Below are positions 36,015 to 46,745 of a stretch of DNA of 64,000 nucleotides, in pieces. The first letter of the stretch is position 1. Every line of letters starts with the position of its first letter. Origin of the DNA: Pictodentalium vernedei (Eukaryota > Mollusca > Scaphopoda > Dentaliida > Dentaliidae); NCBI GenBank assembly GCA_031216915.1, contig CM062296.1, forward strand, positions 65,192,148 through 65,256,147, in the 5' to 3' direction. A program made the translations under genes and the position numbers. The notes under the pieces were generated by a model, which was not told where the DNA came from, searched no databases, and saw nothing but the letters and a program-made list of their open reading frames with translations.

Positions 36015-36824
36015 TTAACCCTTTACCCAACGTAACGGCCAAAACCGGCAAGCGCTATTCTCAAAAATCGCCAATTAATTTTCAAAATATGTTCATTTTT
36101 TGTCTCAAAAACATAGGTGCTGACCCCTCGTTGGAACGAGCTCGTCGAGCTCGTTCCAACGAGGGGTCATAACCTATGTTTTTGAGACAAAAAACGAAAA
36201 AAATTAGTTATTCAAGAATTTTTTTTGCAAGTGTCGTCTGCTTTTCATGTTAGATAAAGGGTTAAAGACTTCATATTCAGATGATGTACTTCATATTTTT
36301 TTAACCCTTTACCTTACTTGAAAGGAAGACATTTGCAAAAAAGTTCTTGAATAATCAATTTTTTTCATTTCTTGTCTGAAAAACATAGGTTATGACCCAT
36401 CGATTGGAACGAGCTCAACGGAGCTCTTTCCAACGAGGGGACATAACCTATGTTTTTGAGACAAAAAATGGAAAAAATTAGTTATTCAAGAATTTTTTTT
36501 GCAAGTGTCGTCTGCTTTTCATGTTAGATAAAGGGTTAAAGACTTCATATTCAGATGATGTACTTCATATTTTTTTTAACCCTTTACCTTCCTTGAAAGG
36601 AAGACATTTGCAAAAAAAATCTTGAATAACTAATTTTTTTCATTTTTTGTCGGAAAAACATAGGTTATGACCCCTCGGTTGGAACGAGCTCAAGGATCTC
36701 TTTCCAACGAGGGGTCATAACCTATGTTTTTCAGACAAAAAATGGAAAAAATATTGAAAATTAATTGGCGATTTTTGAGAATAGCGCTGGCCGGTTTTGG
36801 ACGTTAGTTTGGGCAAAGGGTTGA
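36015..36824. repeat. Three TTAA foldback elements in tandem with a shared spacer
   Basis: Elements at 36015-36265, 36301-36539 and 36576-36824 each have CCCTTTACC-type ends and a GAACGAGCTC-centred palindrome. The ~36-bp spacer AGACTTCATATTCAGATGAT... is identical between 1/2 and 2/3, so the group arose by tandem duplication (period about 275 bp), not by three insertions. The last right end is TTGA instead of TTAA. Confidence 0.85.
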
Positions 36825-38123
36825 AGTGAAATTATTTTTAGTGTTTAAAAAATTGCCTTGTTACAATTTATAGGAATGTGCGTATGGGTACTCTCTCACA
36901 AATTATACCTGACAAAGGCAGGCGGACAAGTTTTGATGACCAAAAATAATTTATCGCCCTACAAGGACATTTTATTCACCAACGGTTCGTCTGTGTATTT
37001 TTAACCTCAGAGGAAGGTTTCACCAAATACCGCTTGTGATGTATGATTTGTGTTAATGATGTTCTTGAGCTCAGTTGATTTGGAAATGCATGCACAGTAC
37101 ATCGACTTCAGATTGGGTTTCCAATCATTGGACTAGGAATTACTGAATGAATTGTCTTCGAAAGACGTTTGCTGTAGACAATTGTGGAGTTTAGTTAAAT
37201 CTTCAACAATAGAAATTCCCGTACATTTTAGAAAGTTTTTTCCCGCCTTTATGACATCAGTTCCTTAAGTTATTATTTATTAGGGTTTAACGACACATTA
37301 ACAGCCAGGGTCATATCATGTCTGTGACAGTTTTACAGGTGGAGGAAGCCGGAGTACCCGGAGAGAACCACCGAGCAACGACGAGCAGCTGTCAGCTGTC
37401 AAACATCGTAACTCTGAACTCTGCACCGCGGCAGAGGCAGGGTTAGATAGGTTGAAGACATGCGCACCATCGACGTGCAGTGCGCCTTAGTACACAGCGT
37501 CATCGTGCCCCTATACAGACACTCGGGGTTAAGTGCCTTGCCCAAGGACACAACGCGGGAGTTCGAATCAGTCGCTGAAATGGTCAACCATCCAATTACT
37601 AACCGCGATCGACGTAAAAATGCTTAACTTCGGTGATCTGACGAGAACCGGTTACCGCGAAGCCACCGCGCCCCCAGTTCCTCAAGTCATAGATATGAAC
37701 TTCGCTATAATTGGCCTGATGTTTAAATGAAGTGTCGTTCATTCGTATCGTTAGCTTTTCATTTGGTTGACGAACTACTTGCTGTGCACTAATAACCACT
37801 GACCACTGGTACTTCTATATAAGTAAATTCCTAAGGTCTGCGCGCTACCCATACTGTTCCCGCCCCCAAGGTGGAGACAAATCATTCAACGTCAGTACTT
37901 CTCTGAAACCACAACGTTTCACGAAGTGAAAGCTTTCATTACATCGAGCGTCAGGACGTTTACCTTGCATGAAAACTAATACACTGTATCAACGTTGCAA
38001 TCTCAGAACTCGTTTTTTGTCAATAACAACTAAAATAAGTTGTGTATATTCAATTTGCATTGCCACGATAAATGTGTACATCCTCAATATATTTCATTTT
38101 TCGCAAACATCAATGTACATTCT
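36825..38123. other. No gene recognised outside a SINE
   Basis: Holds the SINE at 37273-37575 and, from about 37858, part of a dispersed repeat (CCCCCAAGGTGGAGACAAAT, TACCTTGCATGAAAACTAAT) that recurs near 38582, 39500 and 46796. Confidence 0.45.
37273..37575 (-). mobile_element. SINE (tRNA-derived), minus strand
   Basis: Left side TTATTTATTAGGGTTTAACG is the reversed 3' tail. The body has GGAGTACCCGGAGAGAACCA, GCGCCTTAGTACACAGCG and GCCCAAGGACACAACGCG. The tRNA-like head is truncated near GAGTTCGAATCAG. Confidence 0.8.
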
Positions 38124-38366
38124 TTAACCCTTTACCTAACAAGAAAAGCAGACTACACTTGCAAAAAAACTAATTTTTTTCATTTTTTGTCTCAAAAACA
38201 TAGGTTATGACCCCTCATTGGAACGAGTTCGATGGGCTCGTTCCAAAGAGGGGTCATAACCTATGTTTTTGAGACAAAAAATGAAAAAAGAATAATGAAA
38301 ATTAATTGGCATTTTTTTGTGAATAGCGCTGGCCGGTTTCGGCTGTTACTTTGGGTTAAGGGTTAA
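38124..38366. mobile_element. piggyBac-like TTAA foldback element
   Basis: TTAA at 38124-38127 and 38363-38366, ends CCCTTTACCTAAC, central palindrome GGTTATGACCCCTC around a GAACGAGTTCGATGGGCTCG centre. No ORF. Confidence 0.8.
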
Positions 38367-38632
38367 AAAGCGATCGGTTCGGGAAATTGAAAATCTTTTT
38401 TGTTCATCTTTATTTATATCAGGCTCGGCTCCGGAAGATGCCTGTGGCGGAGATATTTTACTGTATGTGACCAGTGAGTGTTCCAGCAATCCAATTTGTA
38501 CACAGATCAGTACCACTCACCCATTTCCCTATTCTGACCAACCACTGTTATCTCTATGCAACTGGATACTCATCATTGCAGCCCCACCCCCCCCCACCCC
38601 AAAGGTGGTGTCAAATCATTCAACGCGATAAC

Positions 38633-38795
38633 TCTTCCATTCCATGACGTTTTATGAAGTAAAAGATGTTACACAGCGTACCCAAGTTTATCCAACATAC
38701 CCATTCTATGACGTTCTGTGAAGGGAAGGATGTAACACAGCGTACCCAGTTTTACCCATTTCTTGACGTTTGATGAAGTGAAAGCTGTTACGCAG
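38633..38795. repeat. Tandem ~60-bp repeat, 3 copies
   Basis: The motif TGACGTTTTATGAAGTRAAAG followed by TGTTACRCAG recurs three times with drift. It is part of a dispersed repeat also found near 37900 and 46840-46890. Confidence 0.7.
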
Positions 38796-38825
38796 TAGCG
38801 GGACAGCTTTCACTTCACCAGGCGT

Positions 38826-39497
38826 CTGTGCTCAAAATAACTTTTTTTTCTATGCGTAGCAAAATGCTACACATTTCCAAAAAATGAATAGCATTTTGTA
38901 AAAATTGCATAGCTATTTTTGTATACCGGAGTTATGCTGTTTTGTATTGAATTCTTCTAAGGAGATAGAATAGTTCCCATCCATTTCTGGGCATTTCCAA
39001 ATGATCTGCAACACATGAAACATTTACTATGTTTTTTTTTAACTGAACTGCCTTTAAGGGTTGCATGGACTTGGATATTTTCAAATGACGTCGTGGTTGT
39101 TTAATAGAGTTCTCAAAATGGAAGCTGGGATTTTTAATTTGATGGGCTTGAAGTTATTTTTAATGGACATTTTATGCAAAATGTTGTAAAAACAGGAAGA
39201 AGTTAAACCAATAGAATTCATCTTACATATGAAGTTGCTAATGATGCTTGATGGAGAGTTAATCTGAGTTATGCCTGGAATGTTTCACAATCAGAAGTAA
39301 AGCATCAGTGAACTAGTTTTCAAATTTGTTTGCAAAGTTTCATTTACATTTTGCGATACAAGATAATCAACTGCAGCCTAATAGGCCGCAGTTGATTATC
39401 TTGTATCTCAAAATGCTATACATAATTGAACATTGTGTAGCTTTTTGCAGGTTTTGCATAGCAAAAAGCGACGCGACACCGCTTATTTTGAGCCCTG
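38826..39497. mobile_element. hAT-like element CAGGGCTCAAAATA, copy 1
   Basis: Perfect 8-bp target duplication CCAGGCGT (38818-38825 and 39498-39505). The right end TTTTGAGCCCTG is intact; the left end is mutated to CTGTGCTCAAAATA. A central palindrome near 39355-39415 (ATACAAGATAATCAACTGCA arm) is present. Inserted into the dispersed repeat described at 38633. No transposase. Confidence 0.85.
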
Positions 39498-39887
39498 CCA
39501 GGCGTCACGGTGCTCACCTTACATGGAAACTAATAACACTATATCAGATTTCCTGTAACTAAAATATGTTGCAAATATTCAAATTCATAGGCACGAAAAA
39601 TGTGAATATCTTCGCAATACGTCAATGGATATTCTTAAAAGCATTCAGAAAGTTCGAAGAGTCGAGAAATTGAAAATCTTCCAAAATATTTTTAGGTTGA
39701 TCATTGTTTATTTATAGTAACTTCTGCCCCACCAAGATGGCGGGGATGGAAGCACTTTTTTATGGGTGACCAATGAGGTTTCGCTCCCCAGTTTTCCAGG
39801 CATTTCCCAAAATGAGATGCCTTACACTCTCTTCAAATGCGAATATTCTTTAACTTTGTTGTCTTACCCATTACATGCATTACATTT

Positions 39888-40192
39888 TCCAAATTCACTA
39901 CAAACATATAACACTATCTGACTAAGCAGAAATAAACAATCCGAATGTAGGTGAAATAATTTATAGCCAAATGCAAGGCTTCGACCTGAAAAAATGCATG
40001 ACAAAATGCCGATACCAGTTATTTTCAGCCACCCAGCAACCTTTCCAAATCGCTTTCCGAATTCACTAAAACATATAACACTATCTGACTAAGCAGAAAT
40101 AAACAATCTTAATGTGGGTGAAATAATTTATTGCCAAATGCAAGGCTTCAACCTGAAAAAATGCATGACAAAATGCCGATACCAGTCATCTT
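39888..40192. repeat. Direct duplication, ~172-bp period, two copies
   Basis: TATAACACTATCTGACTAAG through CAAAATGCCGATACCAGT occurs twice with few changes. It lies about 600 bp beyond the stop codon of copy 3. Noncoding. Confidence 0.85.
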
Positions 40193-40790
40193 AAATCTCA
40201 GAATTTAACCACTACCCCCACTTATCTAATCTTGGAGAATATAACGCCCTGTTTCTAAAATGTGAAAAAAGTAGATGTTTCTGTCTCATTGGTTTGGTAA
40301 AGTGCCTGGTGACAACTCCATGTAAACATGACATTTAAAAGAAAATAGGCAATTTTTCGAAACCACTGTTTCCCGTAGTTCCGGTAATTTGCCCTTATGC
40401 ATCAGACTCCAATTCTCTGACCAAAACTACAACTTCTCTTGTCCAACAGTTAGCCTAATCTAATCATATATCTGAAATTAAAAATATGTCTCCAATTTAC
40501 ATGGCATTAGTTTCAACATATGCCCAATGTTAAGAATTTCCCCCGGTGTAAAAGTGTCAAACTGTAGAGCAGAACATGATCATTCCAACAATCCTGCTGC
40601 ATAAACACCATTGCCGCTGACTCCTTTTCCATTTTCTGTTACGCCATAAATTCAAACAGCGTCTTTACGATAGTATTGTTCGTATAGCTTTACAAATATG
40701 TATGTTTGAAGCATCTCTGGAACAGTCGTATAATGTTTAATTTTCGTTCACTGTAACAAAAGAAGACGTTTGATCAAAAACGTCCCAAAA
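40193..40790. other. 3' flank of copy 3
   Basis: No ORF. On the minus strand an ATTAAA (plus TTTAAT, about 40736-40741) lies about 50 bases after the stop and could serve as a variant polyadenylation signal. This is weak evidence. Confidence 0.35.
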
Positions 40791-42401
40791 TCAAATAACA
40801 CCTTGTAGCTGTCTCTTTGCAAACTTTGTTAGCCCCTTCCTGTCCAGCTTCCCGCTCGCATTGACAGGAAAGTCATCCAAAAACACCACATATTTGGGTT
40901 TATAGCTTGAAGAATGTATTGAGTTGTCAAAGATCTGTAGGAGCTCTTTGTTTGAGAGGGTTAGTCCATATTTAGGGATAACACAGGCGCATATTTCTTC
41001 ATACCGTGTATCGTGGGGAACAGGGACAATAACCACATCTTCAACCTCCGGTATTTTGATTTCTTTAATAACGCTTTCTATCTCCGTTACATGTATTGTT
41101 GACGTATTACGTGTAACGCAGTCACCGTCTCTACCAATTACAAATACTTTTCCGGATTTAGATATATAACCAACATCCCCTGTGATGTACCATCCAGAAG
41201 GTGTTTTCACCTTCATGGTCATTTCTTCATCACCAAAATATCTTGAAAACAAATGGCTACTGCGTACAAGAATTTTACCTAACGTACCTATACTGACTAC
41301 TCTTCCATCCTCATCTACGATTTTCACTTCAGTTCCGGGGGAGGGATATCCTCCTATATTTTCTTCCAAAATCATTTTTTTGTTGATTTTAATTTTACAA
41401 ATCGATCCAGTCTCCAGAGTTCCATATCCACAAAATAAACAATCGACGTTTTTCAGAAATACGTCAAACTGATTTTTGATAGGTGTTCCTCCAAGACAAA
41501 TTGTTTTTACACATTCCGGAATGCGCAGACCATCTTTCAAAATACTGTTCATCACGTCGGGAGTTAGCAATATCATGGCGCATGATTCCATCTGAATGAA
41601 ATTCAAAAGAGTATCAGCCGTTACCAGTGTTTGATTTCCAGAAACGGTAACTTTCGTAATGCCGCTAAAAACCTGATGAACTGGTGAACCGGAACTAAAA
41701 GAAAACTCTGCGTTTGAGTAAAGTTTCTCTTTATTTCCTAGAAACGCGTCAGAATTTTTGCGAGAATTTAAGTGCGAAACTGGAACTAATTTGGGTCGCC
41801 CAGTTGTTCCAGAGGATCTCATGATCACAGCAGTATCATCTGGATCCAAATAAACATCCAAGACGCTCATTCTGGTTTCTGTTGTTTTGATTAGCTTCTG
41901 GTAACTTAATACATTATCATCGTCATATTCAATGTCAACGGAAACTGCGCATTTCAGATGTGTAGAATGCCTTTCTACAAGGCGTTTGATTCCAGAGGAC
42001 GAACTTATATCTTGACAAGAAAAAAATATAGCAACAGCTTTTGTTTTCTCCAAGATGTAATCCAAATCAGTGATGTCTTTCCGTACAATATAGGTGTAGA
42101 CAGGAATGGCACCAATAGACATTAAACCAAATACTATTATCAACCATTCCATAGAATTATATAAATGTATGATGACTCTATCTCCTTTGTTTATCCCGAG
42201 TGATGCCAAAATTTGTGTAAAATCTTGACTTTTCCTGTATAACTCAGAAAATGTAATACTTTCTCTTTCACCATTTGGGGTGTAGAAAACTATCATTTCT
42301 CGGTCTGGGTGCAACTCTGCTTGTTCCTTTAATTTCTGTGGTATTGTCATATACTCAGAACATGCATTCTGAGTTGAACTTATATAGCTATAGTCTTCCA
42401 T
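40791..42401 (-). CDS. Acyl-CoA synthetase-like AMP-binding enzyme, copy 3 (intact)
   Basis: 536-residue single-exon paralogue of copy 2, clearly diverged but collinear. Motifs: P-loop RSSGTTGRPK (195-204), LGGTPIK, YGTLETG (A5 with Leu for the usual Thr), GWYITGDVGYIS (A7), VIGRDGD (the A8 Asp is kept, unlike copy 2's GESV) and PVNASGKLDRK with the A10 lysine. The A8 loop again lacks the Gly-Gly pair (VTRNTSTIHVTEIE). Expected to adenylate a carboxylate and probably form an acyl-CoA; substrate unknown. No targeting signal or SKL tail is visible. The start is the first ATG, 11 nt after a strong 3' splice site. Neighbours are only repeats, so no pathway context is available. Confidence 0.9.
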   Translation of the reverse strand: MEDYSYISSTQNACSEYMTIPQKLKEQAELHPDREMIVFYTPNGERESITFSELYRKSQDFTQILASLGINKGDRVIIHLYNSMEWLIIVFGLMSIGAIPVYTYIVRKDITDLDYILEKTKAVAIFFSCQDISSSSGIKRLVERHSTHLKCAVSVDIEYDDDNVLSYQKLIKTTETRMSVLDVYLDPDDTAVIMRSSGTTGRPKLVPVSHLNSRKNSDAFLGNKEKLYSNAEFSFSSGSPVHQVFSGITKVTVSGNQTLVTADTLLNFIQMESCAMILLTPDVMNSILKDGLRIPECVKTICLGGTPIKNQFDVFLKNVDCLFCGYGTLETGSICKIKINKKMILEENIGGYPSPGTEVKIVDEDGRVVSIGTLGKILVRSSHLFSRYFGDEEMTMKVKTPSGWYITGDVGYISKSGKVFVIGRDGDCVTRNTSTIHVTEIESVIKEIKIPEVEDVVIVPVPHDTRYEEICACVIPKYGLTLSNKELLQIFDNSIHSSSYKPKYVVFLDDFPVNASGKLDRKGLTKFAKRQLQGVI

Positions 42402-42412
42402 ATCTGTCTAAA

Positions 42413-42430
42413 CTGTGAAGAAAAAAAAAA
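42413..42430 (-). other. 3' splice site just upstream of copy 3 start
   Basis: On the minus strand a T10 polypyrimidine tract runs into CTTCACAG, followed by TTTAGACAGATATGG with the ATG. It is a near-ideal acceptor, parallel to those before copies 1 and 2. It implies a 5'-UTR intron or leader trans-splicing. The donor was not located. Confidence 0.6.
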
Positions 42431-42535
42431 CATAACTTCATTTACTTTGTCAATTTCGAATATGATGTCCTAAATTTTATTAATGTGCCAGTATACGTGT
42501 ATGGACAAAACACAATCATTGCTTAGAATATTATT

Positions 42536-43091
42536 TAGGGCTGTCACGATTTTTGAATTTAGGAATCGATTAATTGTCGCAAATAATCGACTATAATCGA
42601 TTAATTGTAGTACATAGATGACCCACGCCCCCACATTTCCCTCTCTTTGAAGTCGTTAAAAATGAAGTTCAAGTCAGTTGACCTTCCTCAAGTAAACAAC
42701 GAAGACGATCCGCCTTTAGGTACATTCAAAGGTTTGATGTTCTGAACTTTTGAAACGTCAGTGTAATAATCAAGACCGGTCGTCAGTTGCGAACTTCGCA
42801 AGTTCGCAACTGCCGACCGGTCTTGATTATTACACTGACGGTTCAAAAGTTCAAAATATCAAAGCTTTGAATGTACCTAAAAGACAGATGCTTCTAACTG
42901 CTTCTTGAGATTTATCGTCGACGTTCTTGACCTTTTATCTTTAGAAACAATAGTTTTTTCACCCATTGCTTTTTTAATGTTAAATGTCTAAAACGGGGTA
43001 CAGTTCACCGATTCTTCGACAACGAAAAATACTAATCGATTTTGACGTGATCGATCAACAATCGATTAATCGAATAATCGTGACAGCCCTA
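42536..43091. mobile_element. hAT-like inverted-repeat element TAGGGCTGTCACG, copy 2
   Basis: Ends TAGGGCTGTCACGATT and AATCGTGACAGCCCTA, with 8-bp flanks ATATTATT / AAATTATT (one mismatch). The central palindrome at about 42740-42860 matches copy 1 (10502-11007). It lies ~135 bp upstream of copy 3's start, so it would sit in or near that gene's 5' region. Confidence 0.85.
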
Positions 43092-43931
43092 AAATTATTG
43101 TAATTCGTCAGTTAAATTCACCCTCGTTGACTGAGAGCCGGTCTGCACCGTGCTCTAATCTCACGTTAATTCACTTTTTACTATGCTCTAATTGCCGGAA
43201 ACGGGTCAGTTGGAACACGTCCACATCCACGTTACGCGGGAGCAACGGCGCTAAACCGCCCCTATGACAGATCGAGCACATCCGGAGTTGTTTTCTATAA
43301 ATTCGATCAAGGCAAATAGACCGAAATCCAAAATGACATTTATTATTATTTTTCTTCAAATAAGACCGTTTTGGAGACTTTTTTGACTTCTAACGATGAA
43401 AGGAATTACAAAGGAGGTAGACGATAGCTTCGTGAGACATTCGCGAATTTGATTATGGACAACTATTTGTTGACTCGCCGCCCCTTCAGGGTGCGTTAAC
43501 AAATAATTTCCCCATATTGAAATCCCCGAACGTCTAACGAAATAAGAGACGTTTACCTACTAATTAGCTTTCCGAACATGTTACATGTTGTATGAAATCG
43601 TATACGTACACTAGCTGGAACACGTATATAGAGCTGGGCGAATTGGAGTTTTCGGATTCAGTTTCGGTTCGGTTTCAAGAAAAAAATCGATTTCGATTCG
43701 GTTTTTCAATGTGTTAACTGCAGATAGCAAACAACACCTCAGGCTCCTTAACTTGGAAAACACCGCATTGGTGTGTACGGCACCACTCACCACAAAAAAT
43801 GTCTGTATTTGGTCAAGCCTAACTTTCCTTTGGTTTGAAGGGGATCATTTAAAAAAAAAAATATTTAGTAACAATCCCCTTCCCCATAAATCGGGGTAAC
43901 AAATGAATAAGGTTCATCTAAACCATGTTGT
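43092..43931. other. No gene recognised; shares a repeat with 63725-63850
   Basis: 43640-43790 (TTCGGTTCGGTTTCAGA-type, then GTGTTAACTGCAGATAGCAA) resembles 63745-63830. Probably a degraded dispersed element. No credible ORF. Confidence 0.45.
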
Positions 43932-44090
43932 GTTCTCGTTGTCACATTTTCTCCCTTATTGACTCGTCCAGTGGAGTCCGTTGGAGTCCGGTGGAGTCCG
44001 TTGGGGTCCGGTGGAGTCCGTTGGGGTCCGGTGGAGTCCGTTGGAGTCCGGTGGCCGAGTCAATAAATGAGAACATGTGACAATGGGAAC
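43932..44090. repeat. Inverted repeat enclosing a 20-bp minisatellite
   Basis: Arms 43932-43966 and 44056-44090 (GTTCTCGTTGTCACATTTTC side, with mismatches) enclose four exact-length units of GTGGAGTCCGTTGGRGTCCG (43971-44050), each made of two 10-bp half-units. Confidence 0.9.
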
Positions 44091-44394
44091 GCGACGTATT
44101 CCATCCTTAGCTGGACAGACTAAGTGAGGAAACTCCATAGTGGTCGCCAGTCCAGTTTCTTCCCAGTAATATAGTTTCATTAGTGTACGCTCAAACACAG
44201 TGAAACCCTTCGATCGGTCTATCGATTAACCCATTCACTCACGAGTGTCGTTCTGCGTATATTACAACCCTTCACGTCTATAGAAACAATTATTAAAAGG
44301 ACACTCAACTATTCATTTTACATCTATCAACAAAAAGAACACATTTTATCGCCAAGCAAATTTGCGAGGGGAACCCGTGTTCCAATTTCATCCG

Positions 44395-44461
44395 CTGAGT
44401 TCCAATGTGTTCAATGTGCCTATTGGCAGCCTACTGGCACATATAACACATTGGAACTCAG
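44395..44461. repeat. Palindrome related to 3018-3059
   Basis: Arms CTGAGTTCCAATGTGTT and inverse. The inner part CAATGTGCC...GGCACAT is also inverted. The shared CCAATGTGTT...AACACATTGG stem links it to 3018-3059. Confidence 0.85.
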
Positions 44462-45305
44462 TGGACGAGTTTTGGCTATCGCCAGCGATTTATACTGTAA
44501 TTGTGGTGCACGATTTGTAGAAAATTCCAGTGAAAGTTCGGTTCTTTATAAAAATAGTCCGTCAACGATTTCTGTTCCGCATATATGTGCTGAACGAATT
44601 TTTGGCTGGGTCTCGGGGTTCTGTTTTCCGGTTTGCCAAAAAACCGCCTAAATCTAAACATATACACCCCAAGGCGTAACCAAGTTTTAGATTATTTTTC
44701 AAACCAGTGTATAAGTATAATTCTAACTTCCCCACTAATCCCTTTCACTTTGAAGACAAATTTAAGTTCTCTGGAATATGAATATACCCTATCAGGTGTT
44801 GTTTGTCAGGACTTCCTGAGGTTCCTAAAACAATGTGGGTCACGTTTGAATTTATCTTCAAGATGAGATTTTCAAATGACTAAACAAATGATTCAGTGGC
44901 AAACAGGCTTTTGGGATAATCAGTTAATTAACTTTTCTTTGATGAGCGGATAAAAGGGGATTATCAGTAGCTTTCGTGATAAAAGAACAGACGAAAGTCA
45001 ACAAATGTTGCCAATTGCCAATTTCGCTGAAAAAAAGTTCTTAATTTACTCTACTTTAAATTATCTTGGAAAGAGTTTTGCAGCCGAAATTTGTTCAGTT
45101 TAATTAAGTCCTCACCAATCGAAATTTCCCCACATTTCAGAATATTTTTTCTGTCTTTATGACACCAGTCGTGTGCGTTTTTGACAGCCACTTGATATAA
45201 TTAAGCTTATATTCAATCGAAATGCTTTTCTGTCGAAGCTTTGGTTTTTCGTTTCGCTGGTGTGCTGCTTGATGAGTACTAACACTGTTATCTCTATATA
45301 CATGC
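44462..45305. other. No gene recognised
   Basis: Short open frames only; no repeats beyond scattered AT-rich tracts. Confidence 0.4.
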
Positions 45306-45307
45306 TA

Positions 45308-46371
45308 AAAACTAAAGTGTTAAAAACTTCACTTGAAGTGCTGTATTTAACAGGGCTCAAAATAAGTGGTTTCGCATCGCTATTTGCTATGCAAAACATG
45401 CTAAAAGCTACACAATTTTCAATTATGTATAGTATTTTGCGATACAATATATTCAACTGCAGCCTAATAGGCTGCAGTTGAATATCTTGTATTGCAAAAT
45501 GTAAAAATGAAAATTTGCAACGAACTTTGCAAGCTAGTTCACTAATGCTTTACTCCTGATATAAAATAAACTCTCCGTCTCGCATTAGCAACTTCACATG
45601 TAAAATGAATTTTATTGGTTTAAATTCATCCGGCATTGTTTCTGCATTTTGCATCAAATACCCAGTCAAAAGAAGTTTAAGCCCATCAAATTAAGAGATG
45701 TTATCCATTTGGAAATATCTAAGTCCATGTAGTTGTTAAAGGCAGTTCAGTTGAAAAACATAGCTAGTGCTTCATGTGTTGCAGCTCATTTGAAAAAACA
45801 CAAAAAGAAGGACATTATTCTGTCTGCTCAGAAGAGTTTAATACAAAACAGTATGGCATAACTCCGGTATTGAAGAACTGCTATGCAATTTAAACAAAAT
45901 GCTATTCATTTTTCTGAAATGTGTAGCAGTTTGCTACGCATAGAAAAAAAGGTATTTTGAGCCCTGGTATTTAACACTTTCTAAGTGCTGAACTAGCACT
46001 TTGTTCAAGTGTAGATATCCCAGAACTTCACAGGTGTTACAATAATACCACTTGACAAGTGTAATGTCGCGACACTTAAAAGGAAACAACGCAGATGACG
46101 CGGATCAGGCTCGAACTCTCGAGTTTGATCCGCGTCATCTGCGTTGTGTCCTTTTAATTATGTACCCACCAAGCGCAAAGCAAATTATGGACGATTCTGG
46201 AAGAACCACCAATGCTAGACACATGGGAAGTGCCATCCATTCAAGTTTCAGATGTCTGACGATTGTAATGTCTAAGCGCTTAAGGCATTACACTTCGAGT
46301 GTTAAAATCAAACCCTAAGAGTTAGAATGGGCTTAACACCTTCAAAGTGTCAGTTTTAACACTTTAGTTTT
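45308..46371. mobile_element. TA-flanked inverted-repeat element hosting a hAT insertion
   Basis: Inverted ends AAAACTAAAGTGTTAAAA and TTTTAACACTTTAGTTTT next to TA on both sides, with many CACTT/AAGTG sub-repeats. A near-perfect central palindrome lies at about 46076-46160 (AACGCAGATGACGCGGATCA arm). It is interrupted near its left end by the element at 45351-45966. Confidence 0.75.
45351..45966. mobile_element. hAT-like element CAGGGCTCAAAATA, copy 2 (intact ends)
   Basis: Perfect 8-bp target duplication GTATTTAA (45343-45350 and 45967-45974). Perfect terminal inverted repeats CAGGGCTCAAAATA / TATTTTGAGCCCTG. The central palindrome at 45428-45500 has arms with TTCAACTGCAGCC. It is inserted in the opposite orientation to copy 1. 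No ORF. Confidence 0.9.
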
Positions 46372-46388
46372 TAGTGTGTAACTGGATA

Positions 46389-46745
46389 GGGAGAGCGGTG
46401 GCTCAATGGTTACGGTTTGGACTTCAAACCGAAAGGTTCACAGTTGTGTCCCCGCCAGGAGTTACTACCTTGTGTCCATGGGTAAGGCACTGCATCCCCA
46501 CTGCCCATGTGGGGGGCACGTGGCGCTGGGTAGTAAGGCACGCAGCACGTCAGTGTTGCACTTGTCTTCAACCAATGCTAACCATGCTTGTGTGGATTTA
46601 GTACGTTGGGGAGTCTACCAGTTGCTCGCCGTTGCTACGTGGTTCTCTCCTGGTAGTCCATCTCCCTCAACCCGTGAACTGTTCCACCCGAGGTGACCCT
46701 AGTTGACGAAAGTGTCGTTAAACCCAAATGAATAAATAAATTAAT
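46389..46745 (+). mobile_element. SINE (tRNA-derived), plus strand
   Basis: Head GGGAGAGCGGTGGCTCAATG. The body has GGTAAGGCACTGCATCCCCA, CTTGTCTTCAACCAATGCTA and GTGTCGTTAAACCCAAATG. The A-rich tail is AATAAATAAATTAATAAATA. Confidence 0.85.
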
